A DNA stretch of 64,000 nucleotides from the NCBI RefSeq assembly GCF_029784155.1, contig NC_073691.1, positions 91,966,722 through 92,030,721 of the forward strand. The letters are read 5' to 3'. The stretch comes from Uranotaenia lowii (taxonomy: Eukaryota; Arthropoda; Insecta; Diptera; Culicidae). The translations under genes and the position numbers were made by a program. Numbering within the stretch: the stretch's first letter is position 1; each line of letters begins with the position of its first letter. Shown one piece after another: positions 25,601 through 32,946 of the stretch. The notes beneath the pieces are model-generated. The model was not told the origin of the DNA. It saw nothing but the letters and a program-made list of their open reading frames with translations, and did no database searches.

Positions 25601-28600
25601 CTGTCCCACAGCTGCTACCAGTTGGCCATGGAGCTTTCTCTGGCTCGTGTTCTCACGTTTTGCGTGCCTTTATTTTCGTAGCAATAGGAGTCCTCCAGCA
25701 TCAAAACCGAGATGGGCATAGCTTCCGCTTCAACGCATGCAGCCTCCGACGAAACGATGCGGTATGCACTGATGACCCGCAAATTTATTCGCCTTTGTAC
25801 ACTGTTCAGCTTCTGCTGGTTACACTGGATGTTAAGACCAGATTTCCAGGCTGCCCCTCTATACCGAAAAATTGACGGAACCACACTCGAAATTATCTTC
25901 CGCTGACTACTTCGGATCCCCGAGTTGTTCGCCATTATCCTCATGAGTGCGGCCGTTGCTGTTGCCGCCTCCTTGCACACATACTCACCGTGGTTTTTGA
26001 AGCTGAGCCGATCGTCAATCATCACACTCAAATATTTAAGCTCGTGCTTTGATTCGATAATGCATGATGTAACTGTAATCCTGCCTGTTTGCAGTGAAAT
26101 CAGGTTTTATATCAGGGCCATCTCGGTTTTGTGGTGAGCCAAACTCTTGGAGTGCCTCCAGCTCTCTGTCGCTTCTAAAGCCTCTGAAGCTCTTAGCTTG
26201 ACGATTTCGTTGAGTAATCCGTCGCTGACTTCCTCTGTCGATAAGTTTTGACGAAGAAAAAACAAATTTTAATTTTTTTCTTAGTTTTTGAAGGACAATT
26301 TTTGGGTTTTGAGAAAATTTGCCCGGATATTGCCCGGATTTGAGGTCATTATTTTTTAAATCAAATGCCCGGATTTTTCCAGGTTTTTATATAAAATTGC
26401 CCGGTTTGTTCGTTCCGGATACGTGATGAAACAATTCCAACAACGTTACTGATGGGTTCCCCAATGGCTTTCCTGGTTTGGGCAGCAGAACCAGCTTCTG
26501 CCGTTCCCAAACCTCTGGAAACAACCTCTCTTCAATACAAATTTGCAGTGACGATCGGAACATTTCGGGAAATTCCATAATCGCGGCCTTAACTTCAATG
26601 TTCGGGACAGGCCCGTGCGAAGGCCCCGTCCATGGGGGGGGTTTTCGAAATTTAAATTTAGCTAAAAATAATAAGAATACCAAAAATACAACAAGAAAAT
26701 TAATTTCTAACATAATTTTCTTACTCATGATTATCACACAAACAAAAAAAAATGAATTTTACTAATAAACTATATCAAAATTTCAAAAAAATAAATGTAA
26801 ATGAAAGTTTCAAACCAATAATATTTTTGGTAAGTCAATGATAAATTTTTCAAAATCATGTTCCTTATCTTGAACTAGGCATTAGCTTTAAAAAATTTCT
26901 AAGCAGACTAGTTATCAAATTTTAAATAAATATTTCTAAACCAGGGATTTCAAAACTGTCTGAATTCTTAAATAAACGTCAGATCAGGTAAAAAATAATT
27001 CGATAAATTGTTAGTAAAATGATATTCATTGTTATTTGTTATTCATCTTAATTTATATTTCTTTTCTTCATTTTCAACTGAAGGGTAGATTGAACAATTC
27101 CGCTGTATTGTTTAGTATTAAAAAAAATCGCGATTTGAAAAGTGAATTTTTTATTAGAAATAAAATTGATTTATGTTTATAGAACACAAAAACTCAGGAT
27201 TAAAACATAGGCAAACTTATCAAAAACACTTCTTAAAATTTAAATAGCTTGACTTTAAAATTCGGTAAGTTTATTAAAAAAAATTAAAAAAAAGTACTAC
27301 AATATTCGATATATTCATTTGAAAATTTAAACAAAATATTAAGTTGAAAAAGATAAGTTTTTAACTTTTAAGAAGATTTTTTTTTCAATAAACACGTCTT
27401 ACCATTATAAAAACTTATTTACAGAATTGAATTGAAAACTCAAAGGAACATCATTTTGGTGCTTATGTTTTAATGGTTGATTTGGTAGATTTAAGCGATC
27501 TGAACTCGAGTTTTTTTTCAAATTTGGACTATCACATTTAGTTTTGATTATTATGGAGTTTTAAAATGTGCCAGTTTTAAGTGAAAAGTGATAACTGGTT
27601 GACTTTTGAACCTACATTTTAGAGGAAATCTGATATTTGATCAAATATTTGCAACCTGCAAAACGATTAGATTCATGCTTAAAAAAGTATCTTAAGTTCA
27701 ATTTGTTTAAAAATTGTTTCAAAATTCGTTAAATGAGGAAAAGTAAACAAATAGAAAACTAATACAACTTTATTCGCAGAACTCAAAATTATTTGAAGTT
27801 TTAAGGAAAGTTTGATAATTGATTCAAAACTTTTATGTTAAAATGTTATGTTTTTTTTCAAGTTTTGTTAAAAAAGCGCAGACCTTCCTTAAATAATTTT
27901 AACCTATTTAGAAAAGATATTTCAACAACTAAAGCTGATAGAAAAATTGTATATTTAGATTCAGGGCACATAAATAAGTTAAAATTACGTTTAAATTCAT
28001 TGCACCTCGAAAAATGTAAATATTGTGGCCTTGTGTAATTTATCAAAACCTTTTCAAATATGATGTTGAGCATTTAGAAAAACAAGAATCACAAAATAGA
28101 ATTTAGTCTGAAATTGGTTTCTTGGAATATTTCATATCAGCAGAACATTTTTAATTGCATATATGATTTTTTTAATCAAAATTATGAGTAATGGGGTATA
28201 GAATATTAATTTTTAGATTTGATTTGCTAATTATGTAGAGCATCGGAGGGGTAAACGCCTGTTACTCCGCGAAAAAAACTCCGCGAAAATTTTACTTGGA
28301 AAAAATCTTCATGGGGGGGGGTTAACCCCTAAACCCCCCCCCCCCCCCCCCCCCCCGTTCGCACGGCCTTGGTTCGGGATACCATTTGGACCGGGAGCCT
28401 TTTCCAGCTGAAGGGATTTTCCGATGTCGCGCAGTTCTTCCAACGATATTAGCTCCTTTTCGCTCGTATCCCAGTCGTACGGGACTTGCGACTAGCTAAT
28501 GATATTATGTTGAGGGAACAGCTCTCTCGTTTTTCCCCTCAAGTTGTTGGGGCACATTTCAGGTGGTGCGCTACAGCTTTTGTTTTTTTGCCATGACTAT

Positions 28601-31600
28601 CCTGTAGGCATCACCCATGGTCGATCATTGGCATCAAGACAAAGTTTCCTTAAACATGCCTTTTTACACTCTTTAATTGCCTTGCAGAGGTTTCTTTTCG
28701 CATTTTTGAAAAGCGGCTTACGCTCGTTTCTTTTTCCGTTTGAGGTCGTGCTCTCTGCATGTTTCGCCCAGCGCGAAAGCAGTTGGCACGCTAATTCGTG
28801 ATTTCCTCAGTACACCAATAAACTGGTGGATGTGGGTTTTAACGATTAGCTCTCCTCGTGATTGCTGCCTCACAAACACGTGTAAGTACTTTCGTCAGGT
28901 TTTCCGCCGACAAGTTAGACCTGTCTAACAGATGAGTCTAACCTGTCCCAGGCCAGTGGTAATGGACCCCAGCATCAACATAGCATGAACAATATTTGAA
29001 TGTGCGATTGAGACTTACCGTACCGTCACGGGTCGAAAGGTCTATTAGCCACTCTGATGGGTTTTCATTCATACAAACATACATGCATATTAGAGTGCCC
29101 CAAATGGCCCGACATTTGAAAAAGTTATGCACTGCAGGCTTAAATTGATCCTAGACCTAGTACAAGGTTTCATGCCAAATTTGGGCCAGATCGGATCACG
29201 GGAAGGGGTCGTTCAAAGAGCCTAAAGTTTGTATGGGATTTCGGGACATTTTGTTCGAGAGAAACACGAAAATCCAGTTTTCCATGAATAACTTTGGTCC
29301 CCTCCGACCGAATTCTTTTTTTCGGTTTTTCTTAAAGCATAAACTATGACAAATATTTCATCTGAAGACTGCATTTCGATTCAAGTTAAGACACAAAAGT
29401 CATTAAGCTTTTAGCACTATTAATGAGAGACACTGCTTCGAACATTTTGAAGCAGCATTAACAGTGATGAATATCATTCTTAAAAACAATAGCCCGTTTT
29501 TGAAGTTTAATAACTTTTTTATCATAAGTCGAATCGAAATGCATTCTTCGGATGAAATTATTGTCAAAGTCTAGGCTTTGAGAAAACCCGTTTTCAAAAG
29601 AAATTGGCCGAATGGGACCAAAGTTATTCATGAAAACCTTTATTTTCATGCTCCTCCCAAACAAAATGTCTCAAAATCCCATAAAAACTTCAGGCTCTTT
29701 GAGCGACCCTTCCCCTGATCCGATCTGGCCCAAATTTGGCATAAGACCTTGTACTAGGCCTAGGATCAATTTAAGCCTGCAGCGAATAACTTTTTCAAAT
29801 GTCGGGTCATTTTGGGGCACTCTAATGCATATAAGGTACACCGGGGTAAGTGTGGACGGGTTTTCGTATAGTTCAACTTTAAAAAATCATTAAAAAATCA
29901 GCAGTGGAGCAATTTTGATAAATTGACGTTCAATGTGATGCAGAATATGTTGTTTACAAAAGCTGAAGAGATGAGCTCGATAGAAGCAAAGCGAAAAAAG
30001 TTATCACGTAAATCGTTATGGACGGCTGGTGTCTTCACTTACCCCGCTTTATGAGGTAAGTGTGGACGGTAGATTTTCCCTTTGATTTTTCAGGAAATTT
30101 AAAAAAAAAAATGTATTTTCTAGGTTGAACACGTTACTTTATTGCTCGAACCGTCCAAAATTTTAAAAAAAGTTCATGATACTATAATTATAGTGTGTAA
30201 TTTATGTTACAACACACGAGATCCGATTTTATCAAAAACACAGAACAAATAAGTACTTTACTCAAATTTTCATGATCCGAATGCTAAATATAGCTAAATA
30301 ATACAAACTTATAAAGGATAAAGGACAGAAAATTGAAAAAATGTGTAAACATCAAGTCTTTTTAAAGCCGTCCACACTTACCCCAGGTAGGGGTTGGAGA
30401 CAAAATTTTAGTTTTTTGGAAATAAACTCTTTTTTCTTCATTTTTAACCGCCGTTTCTTTTCCTAACTGGTTGTTTGGAATGTAAGGATTGTTTCAATGT
30501 AGAGTTTTTCATCGAGAGCCAGCTAGTTAAGGAGAAATTTGCAATTGAAAAAGATGCACATCAACTCGACATCGTAATTGAAAATAGAAAATTCCGAAAA
30601 AGTCGCTGTAAACATCCGTTATTGTCTGAATCGTATCTTTTTCACAGTTATTGGATAGATTACAAGTAAATTGAACATTCTGCATCAAAAGTTTGAAAAA
30701 ATAGTGCACAGTATTGTTTTTATAGCCATCGTCCACACTTACCCCGCGTCCACACTTACCCCGGTGTACCTTACTATATTTGGCTATAACTGGCGTATTT
30801 TCATTTTGCGCGTTGCCATTCCTCAGATTGTAGCTGTTTGCTACTATTTAGGAGGACGTAATTTTTTACTCTTCTTCATTTAAGCTTCCAGTCAATCATT
30901 TGTAAAGATTTAGTGTGGTCGAAGTGCCACTCCAGAACTTCAGAACTGTTATCATTTTCTGTGTAGGAGGCATTACGATGAATGTAGTACGGAGGAGGGT
31001 CTTCATCTTGGGCGGGGTAGGATTATTAATTCTAGTCAATGGTATTATGATTGCTGATGGTTATATCAACATTATGTGCCAAAAGTTGGAAGAATCAGTA
31101 CTTACGTTTTTACGCAACTAAATATATACTAAAAAACGATCTTACTTTCTTCCAGGCATATTATGGTGGTGAAGCGCGTTGCGATGCCGAACTAGGAGAG
31201 AATTACAATCCCCAGGAACTGGTCTGCGGTGGCTGCAGCGATGTAGTTAAAGCTAAGGTATAGAAAACTAATTCAATTAAGTTCATTTTAAAAATATATT
31301 TAAATCTTTTTCTTACCTATATTCCACGCAGATGTGCCCCAAGCATGGAACCGATTTCCTGGAGTACAAGTGCCGCTACTGCTGTTCGGTGGCGGTGTTT
31401 TTCTGCTTCGGAACGACCCATTTTTGCGACACCTGCCACGACGATTTCCAGCGCTTGACAAATATTCCGAAGAACAAATTACCCAAATGCCCCGCTGGCC
31501 CCAAGGCAAAGCAACTGATCGGCGAAGAGTGTCCGCTGCATGTCATTCATCCCCCCACCGGGGAAGAATTTGCTCTGGGATGCGGCATTTGTCGCAATGC

Positions 31601-31613
31601 TCATACATTCTAA
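9974..31613 (+). CDS. hiw: highwire / MYCBP2 E3 ubiquitin ligase, C-terminal 17 exons (5' partial)
   Basis: Seventeen exons, each bounded by AG/GT sites and with compatible phases, join to 6426 nt: 2141 residues and a stop. This is about 40% of the roughly 5000-residue PHR protein (Drosophila Highwire, vertebrate MYCBP2/PAM, worm RPM-1). In residues of this fragment: a conserved middle region ([37 protein letters not shown]), a Cys/His region (about 465-540), the DOC/APC10-like domain (about 1140-1300), a second Cys/His motif (about 1725-1760), the RING (about 1900-1958) and the tandem-cysteine domain (2015-2141). Known family role: a RING-Cys-relay ligase at synapses that limits terminal growth and promotes axon degeneration through DLK/Wallenda and NMNAT turnover. 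The RCC1 and PHR repeats should lie upstream. The introns are loaded with transposons, but no exon is broken. Confidence 0.95.
10690..10781 (+). CDS. hiw: hiw exon b
   Basis: A 92-nt exon between TTTTCAG and GTAAGT. It joins exon a as [14 protein letters not shown], a serine-rich linker, and ends on a codon boundary. Confidence 0.85.
10858..11283 (+). CDS. hiw: hiw exon c
   Basis: 142 codons between CTCAAG and GTAAGC. It encodes the very conserved helix-rich block [20 protein letters not shown] followed by [19 protein letters not shown], diagnostic for MYCBP2/Highwire. Confidence 0.93.
11346..11494 (+). CDS. hiw: hiw exon d
   Basis: A 149-nt exon after CTTTCAG, ending before GTAAGT. It encodes [16 protein letters not shown] and continues the conserved region. 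It ends in phase 2 and is completed by exon e. Confidence 0.9.
11554..11841 (+). CDS. hiw: hiw exon e, Cys/His zinc-binding region
   Basis: Encodes [20 protein letters not shown] followed by VHPGCG and a block ending [13 protein letters not shown]. The C-x2-C...H...H/C spacing suggests a zinc site typical of PHR proteins. The donor is AAA|GTAAGA. Confidence 0.9.
11898..12079 (+). CDS. hiw: hiw exon f
   Basis: 182 nt after TTTTTCAG. It encodes [20 protein letters not shown]. It is followed by a 3.9 kb intron holding an RTE retrotransposon and a hAT element. It ends in phase 1 (donor GGA G|GTAATT). Confidence 0.88.
12080..12314 (+). other. hiw intron, unoccupied part
   Basis: Plain AT-rich intron between exon f and the RTE fragment. 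No feature seen. Confidence 0.4.
12315..13196 (-). pseudogene. RTE-type retrotransposon fragment, linker and N-terminal RT
   Basis: Minus-strand frames read [20 protein letters not shown] (near 13020), then after a frameshift near 12660 [20 protein letters not shown] and [20 protein letters not shown] (near 12480), the start of a reverse transcriptase of RTE/BovB type. The RT stops near 12320 before its catalytic motif. The upstream part of the same copy lies at 15414-15950, across the hAT insertion. Confidence 0.85.
13197..15413. mobile_element. 2.2 kb non-autonomous hAT element
   Basis: The ends TAGGGTTACCATA (13197) and its partner TAGAGTTACCATA (reverse strand from 15413) are inverted repeats. 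Both flanks carry the same 8 bp, TTCTACAC (13189-13196 and 15414-15421), as hAT elements generate. The motif AAAGAGTAC recurs near both ends (about 13222, 15315, 15372, 15391) as subterminal sites. Removing the insert rejoins the RTE frame without gain or loss. No transposase was recognised inside. Confidence 0.88.
15414..15950 (-). pseudogene. RTE-type endonuclease fragment
   Basis: On the minus strand: [20 protein letters not shown], then degenerate frames with [33 protein letters not shown] and [20 protein letters not shown], the C-terminal endonuclease part of RTE elements (often annotated as craniofacial development protein 2-like). Stops and shifts are present, and the N-terminal endonuclease is missing beyond 15950. 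Confidence 0.83.
16011..16399 (+). CDS. hiw: hiw exon g
   Basis: 389 nt after TTTTCTAG, joining exon f in phase. It encodes [20 protein letters not shown] and a C-terminal [16 protein letters not shown] block. Within it, 16161-16229 (69 nt) begins GTAAGC, ends TTTCTAG and keeps the frame, so it could be spliced as an exitron. I keep it as coding because its translation looks protein-like. Donor AGG|GTGTGT. Confidence 0.82.
16471..17682 (+). CDS. hiw: hiw exon h
   Basis: The largest exon, 404 codons, between ATTCCGCAG and GTATGA. It starts with a low-complexity Ser/Asn-rich stretch, then [20 protein letters not shown] and the conserved helical region [20 protein letters not shown] and [20 protein letters not shown] that precedes the DOC domain in PHR proteins. 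Confidence 0.92.
17751..17930 (+). CDS. hiw: hiw exon i, DOC domain first half
   Basis: 60 codons after [30 protein letters not shown] is the typical start of the APC10/DOC jelly-roll fold, followed by [13 protein letters not shown]. Donor GGG|GTAAGG. Confidence 0.93.
18004..18324 (+). CDS. hiw: hiw exon j, DOC domain second half
   Basis: 107 codons after CATCAG. It continues the DOC fold ([40 protein letters not shown]) and ends VFRLLTGQ. Open sequence past 18324 is only read-through of the donor GTATGT. Confidence 0.93.
18680..19803 (+). pseudogene. Ty1/copia retrotransposon remnant: gag, protease, pre-integrase
   Basis: Sense to hiw, in the intron after exon j. From about 18680 the frames read a copia Gag ([20 protein letters not shown] near 18845, then [17 protein letters not shown] near 19050), the aspartic protease [12 protein letters not shown] (about 19207), the pre-integrase block [20 protein letters not shown] (19580-19640) and, after an internal deletion, the RT start [11 protein letters not shown] (about 19768). 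Stops and shifts abound. No LTR was found. Confidence 0.85.
19804..20740. mobile_element. 937-bp TA-flanked element inserted in copia
   Basis: Inverted ends CACACAAAACTTTCGAGG (19804 onward; complement ending 20740), each next to TA (19802-19803, 20741-20742). With one TA kept, the flanking copia frame rejoins as [12 protein letters not shown], in frame apart from a TAA at the junction. TTTGCTAAAATT-like motifs repeat near both ends. It contains an apparent GT-AG intron (GTAAGG at about 20262 to TTTTTTTTCATCAG at about 20333) between two short reading stretches. No transposase was recognised. Confidence 0.82.
20741..21060 (+). pseudogene. Ty1/copia remnant: reverse transcriptase part
   Basis: Continues the copia copy after the TA element: NLPKDRPRT, then [20 protein letters not shown] and [11 protein letters not shown] (RVT_2 family), a stop, then [14 protein letters not shown] and EVIFMDQPE. 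Downstream RT and RNase H are absent. Confidence 0.85.
21061..21610 (+). other. rest of hiw intron
   Basis: No gene seen. Imperfect repeats of a GATTGCTTTGATTCA-like motif occur near 21265-21405. It ends in CTTCTCCATCAG, the acceptor for the next exon. Confidence 0.45.
21611..22194 (+). CDS. hiw: hiw exon k
   Basis: 584 nt, beginning [20 protein letters not shown] directly after the DOC domain and continuing through helical sequence ([40 protein letters not shown]). The donor AA|GTATGT splits the Lys codon. Confidence 0.92.
22256..22897 (+). CDS. hiw: hiw exon l
   Basis: 642 nt after TTTTTTCAG. It encodes [20 protein letters not shown], an acidic low-complexity linker, then [20 protein letters not shown] and [20 protein letters not shown], conserved in MYCBP2. 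Donor AA|GTAAGT. Confidence 0.92.
22961..23129 (+). CDS. hiw: hiw exon m, B-box-like Cys/His motif
   Basis: Encodes [20 protein letters not shown] and [18 protein letters not shown], whose Cys/His spacing resembles a B-box-like zinc finger. The exon lies between ATCCTTAG and GTAAGG. Confidence 0.9.
23205..23857 (+). CDS. hiw: hiw exon n, RING domain
   Basis: 217 codons plus two bases. After two Cys-rich stretches ([22 protein letters not shown]...CLPCLQQKC), the RING runs from [20 protein letters not shown] (about 23612) through [13 protein letters not shown] to the final CPICK (about 23760). All eight Cys/His positions of an H2-type RING appear present. The RING recruits the ubiquitin-loaded E2 in this ligase family. 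Confidence 0.95.
24025..24124 (+). CDS. hiw: hiw exon o
   Basis: 100 nt after TTCCAATAG, encoding [20 protein letters not shown] and QCEK, the linker between RING and tandem-cysteine domain. Donor AAG|GTAAGG opens a 7.0 kb intron full of transposons. Confidence 0.92.
24182..24439. mobile_element. 258-bp MITE with 8-bp target duplication
   Basis: Ends (C)ACAGAGAACAGACATACAAG (24182) and ACAGAGAACAGACGTACAAG on the reverse strand (from 24439). GGATAGGG flanks both sides (24174-24181, 24440-24447). A hAT- or P-type MITE is likely from the 8-bp duplication and CA-starting end. Confidence 0.82.
24575..24832 (-). pseudogene. MULE-like transposase fragment
   Basis: An 85-residue minus-strand frame with [26 protein letters not shown] and [19 protein letters not shown]. 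This matches the pattern of the first catalytic Asp and following strands of Mutator-like (MULE) transposases, as I recall it. It is truncated at both ends. A homology search is needed for certainty. Confidence 0.5.
24850..26250 (-). pseudogene. R1/LOA-like non-LTR retrotransposon, 3' part
   Basis: Minus-strand frames hold the post-RT region ([40 protein letters not shown], about 25620-26050) and the C-terminal zinc-knuckle-like region ([40 protein letters not shown], 25243-25572). The latter is typical of R1/LOA-type elements. The 24850-25240 part is probably its 3' UTR. The catalytic RT core is missing between this piece and 26420. Confidence 0.8.
26250..26420. repeat. TGCCCGG-repeat fragment inside the R1/LOA-like element
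   Basis: Four TTGCCCGG/ATGCCCGG motifs in 130 bp (about 26319-26406) within AT-rich sequence that replaces the RT core. It is probably a fragment of another repeat. Boundaries are not resolved. Confidence 0.4.
26420..26607 (-). pseudogene. R1/LOA-like RT fragment (middle)
   Basis: Minus strand: [40 protein letters not shown] and [10 protein letters not shown], the early fingers of the RT. The frame continues without a break across the hAT insertion into the fragment at 28372. Confidence 0.85.
26608..28371. mobile_element. 1.76 kb hAT element with polyG/polyC flanks
   Basis: Ends CAGGCCCGTGCGAAGG (26608) and, reverse strand from 28371, CAAGGCCGTGCGAACG. The duplicated target GTTCGGGA is at 26600-26607 and 28372-28379. 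A G-run lies just inside the left end (26633-26641) and a C-run of over 20 just inside the right end. The interior is very AT-rich without a recognised transposase. Confidence 0.87.
28372..28960 (-). pseudogene. R1/LOA-like fragment, pre-RT linker
   Basis: Degenerate minus-strand frames include [29 protein letters not shown] and [20 protein letters not shown] running into [10 protein letters not shown] at the hAT junction. This is the region between endonuclease and RT. Several stops. The endonuclease is absent beyond 28960. Confidence 0.8.
29091..29824. mobile_element. 734-bp long-inverted-repeat element with 8-bp TSD
   Basis: About 330 bp at each end are inverted copies (TAGAGTGCCCCAAATGGCCC at 29091; complement at the right end, to 29824). 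The target duplication ATGCATAT is at 29083-29090 and 29825-29832. It is a foldback-like MITE, hAT-type by TSD length. Confidence 0.88.
29834..30771. mobile_element. 938-bp TA-flanked element with GGGGTAAGTGTGGAC repeats
   Basis: Ends AGGTACACCGGGGTAAGTGT (29834) and the same on the reverse strand from 30771, flanked by TA (29832-29833, 30772-30773). GGTAAGTGTGGAC recurs at about 29844 and 30055, and inverted at about 30367, 30729 and 30746. No transposase seen. It abuts the preceding element. Confidence 0.85.
30774..31155 (+). other. end of 7 kb hiw intron
   Basis: AT-rich intron without features, ending in CTTTCTTCCAG, the acceptor of exon p. Confidence 0.5.
31156..31257 (+). CDS. hiw: hiw exon p, start of tandem-cysteine domain
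   Basis: 34 codons: [20 protein letters not shown] then [14 protein letters not shown]. Nearly invariant in PHR proteins. Donor AAG|GTATAG is weaker than the other donors. Confidence 0.93.
31332..31613 (+). CDS. hiw: hiw last exon, tandem-cysteine domain and stop
   Basis: 93 codons plus stop. [40 protein letters not shown] and the terminal [11 protein letters not shown] make up the tandem-cysteine domain, which in human MYCBP2 relays ubiquitin between two cysteines and esterifies Thr/Ser. The conserved ...AHTF end supports this stop. Confidence 0.95.
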   Translation: MCPKHGTDFLEYKCRYCCSVAVFFCFGTTHFCDTCHDDFQRLTNIPKNKLPKCPAGPKAKQLIGEECPLHVIHPPTGEEFALGCGICRNAHTF

Positions 31614-31910
31614 TTATCAATGTTGTGGTCTAGTAAAGACTAGTCTGATAGGCTTTTCACTACATGAAACATAATCGTATTTCCGTTATTTTAAGTCAGC
31701 TTGCCATACGTTTAGGTAAATTAATACTACTGTCTAGTAAACCTTGAATATTAGACGGCTTTCTCTTAATTCCCTTTGTGATACAAGTACATTTTAGGTA
31801 ATATTGTTCGTTATTTATTCGAAAATATCTTAGATGTTTTTGGTATGTTCAGTTAGACACATATATGTAACAACTTTTCTAGACTATCACAGAACAATTA
31901 AAAAAAAAAA
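31614..31910. promoter_or_regulatory. shared 3' region between convergent hiw and Reg-2
   Basis: Only 297 bp separate the two stop codons. A minus-strand AATAAA (31814-31819) can serve Reg-2. On the + strand there is ATTAAA near 31897, and the first canonical AATAAA (31944-31949) lies inside Reg-2 coding sequence. The two 3' ends may therefore overlap. Confidence 0.55.
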
Positions 31911-32708
31911 CTACCACTTGAATTCCACGGTCTCTAGCACACTAATAAAATCTGCAAAATTTCTAAACACATGACCCGAGTTCACTTTGCCATTTTGTGA
32001 AATCTCCATTTCTTCCTCAACATCAACATCGACATTGACAAGAACACTCGACCAGCCCGCATTTCGGGCACCCACATAGTCCAGCTTGGGAGTGTTGCCG
32101 ATGTGTAGCGCTTCGCTGGGTGACACAGTACCACGACACCGGTCCAAAGCCTGTGCAAAAATCTCAGGACTTGGCTTTGAAGCCCCGGCCTCATAGCTCG
32201 TGAGTATGAAATCCACCTGTGGCAATCTCATATCGCTCACGATCTCACCCAAACGTGGATCAAAGTTGGATATAATTCCAACTTGTCTGCAATTTTCCCG
32301 CGCCAATCGAATCACCTGATCCGCCAGTTCGATCTTTGTCCAGCATTCTCGTGTTTTGTAGTCTTCTATCAGTTGGCTGGCAATCCGTTCGAGCATTGGT
32401 TCATCCATGTGCCGATGGGAATCACGGAAAATGTCCATGACAAGTGTTCGCCACCACCAGTGCCAATCGCGAGACGAGCTTTTGCCAAAGTTGGGATACT
32501 CCTTGGCCATCCGGCGGAAGTTGGGCCGGAAGGAGCGCGCCAGACCGTTTTCGTTCACATCTTTGAAGCCGAAACGGCGGGCGGCCATCGCATACTGCAC
32601 CTCCGGCGGACGAGAGAATCTGAGCAACGTGTCGGTCACATCGAACGTGATCAGCTTGAACCGGGATAGGTTCTTTGCTACCAAGCTGCGCGAACCGATT
32701 GCATTCAT
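31911..32708 (-). CDS. Reg-2: HAD-superfamily protein, Reg-2/HDHD3 homologue
   Basis: 265 residues in one exon, the usual length for HDHD3 and Drosophila Rhythmically expressed gene 2. HAD motif I is ITFDVTDTLL with nucleophile Asp23. The acidic residue two positions later is Thr, as in dehalogenase-like rather than DxD phosphatase members. Motif II is GIISNFD, motif III the Lys in GASKPSPEIF and motif IV ALHIGNTPKLDYVGARNAGW. The cap helices lie between (DWHWWWRTLV). The substrate is unknown. The start is chosen because a minus-strand acceptor (CACTTTAG) lies just upstream. Confidence 0.9.
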   Translation of the reverse strand: MNAIGSRSLVAKNLSRFKLITFDVTDTLLRFSRPPEVQYAMAARRFGFKDVNENGLARSFRPNFRRMAKEYPNFGKSSSRDWHWWWRTLVMDIFRDSHRHMDEPMLERIASQLIEDYKTRECWTKIELADQVIRLARENCRQVGIISNFDPRLGEIVSDMRLPQVDFILTSYEAGASKPSPEIFAQALDRCRGTVSPSEALHIGNTPKLDYVGARNAGWSSVLVNVDVDVEEEMEISQNGKVNSGHVFRNFADFISVLETVEFKW

Positions 32709-32719
32709 GATAGGAGGTC

Positions 32720-32946
32720 CTAAAGTGGAGAAGGAAGCATACAGATAGAAAGAAAAATTCTACTTTAATATTTAATAACACGTTTAATGTAATAAATATC
32801 GTTCTCGTCTATAATTGACCGTACTATGGAACTTTAAACTTTCATTGAAACTTGAGTGCAGCAACAATGTTCATATTTCTTAGATAATCTTCTTCCCTTT
32901 GTTCTCATTACATTATTTGTTTTAACTCACCCTTAATTCTACTTAC
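32720..32946 (-). other. probable 5' UTR intron of Reg-2
   Basis: On the minus strand GTAAGTAG (donor, from 32946) and CTCCACTTTAG (acceptor, ending 32720) bound 227 bp, just upstream of the Reg-2 ATG. The first exon would run upstream to roughly 33.1 kb. This is inference from splice signals alone. Confidence 0.5.
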
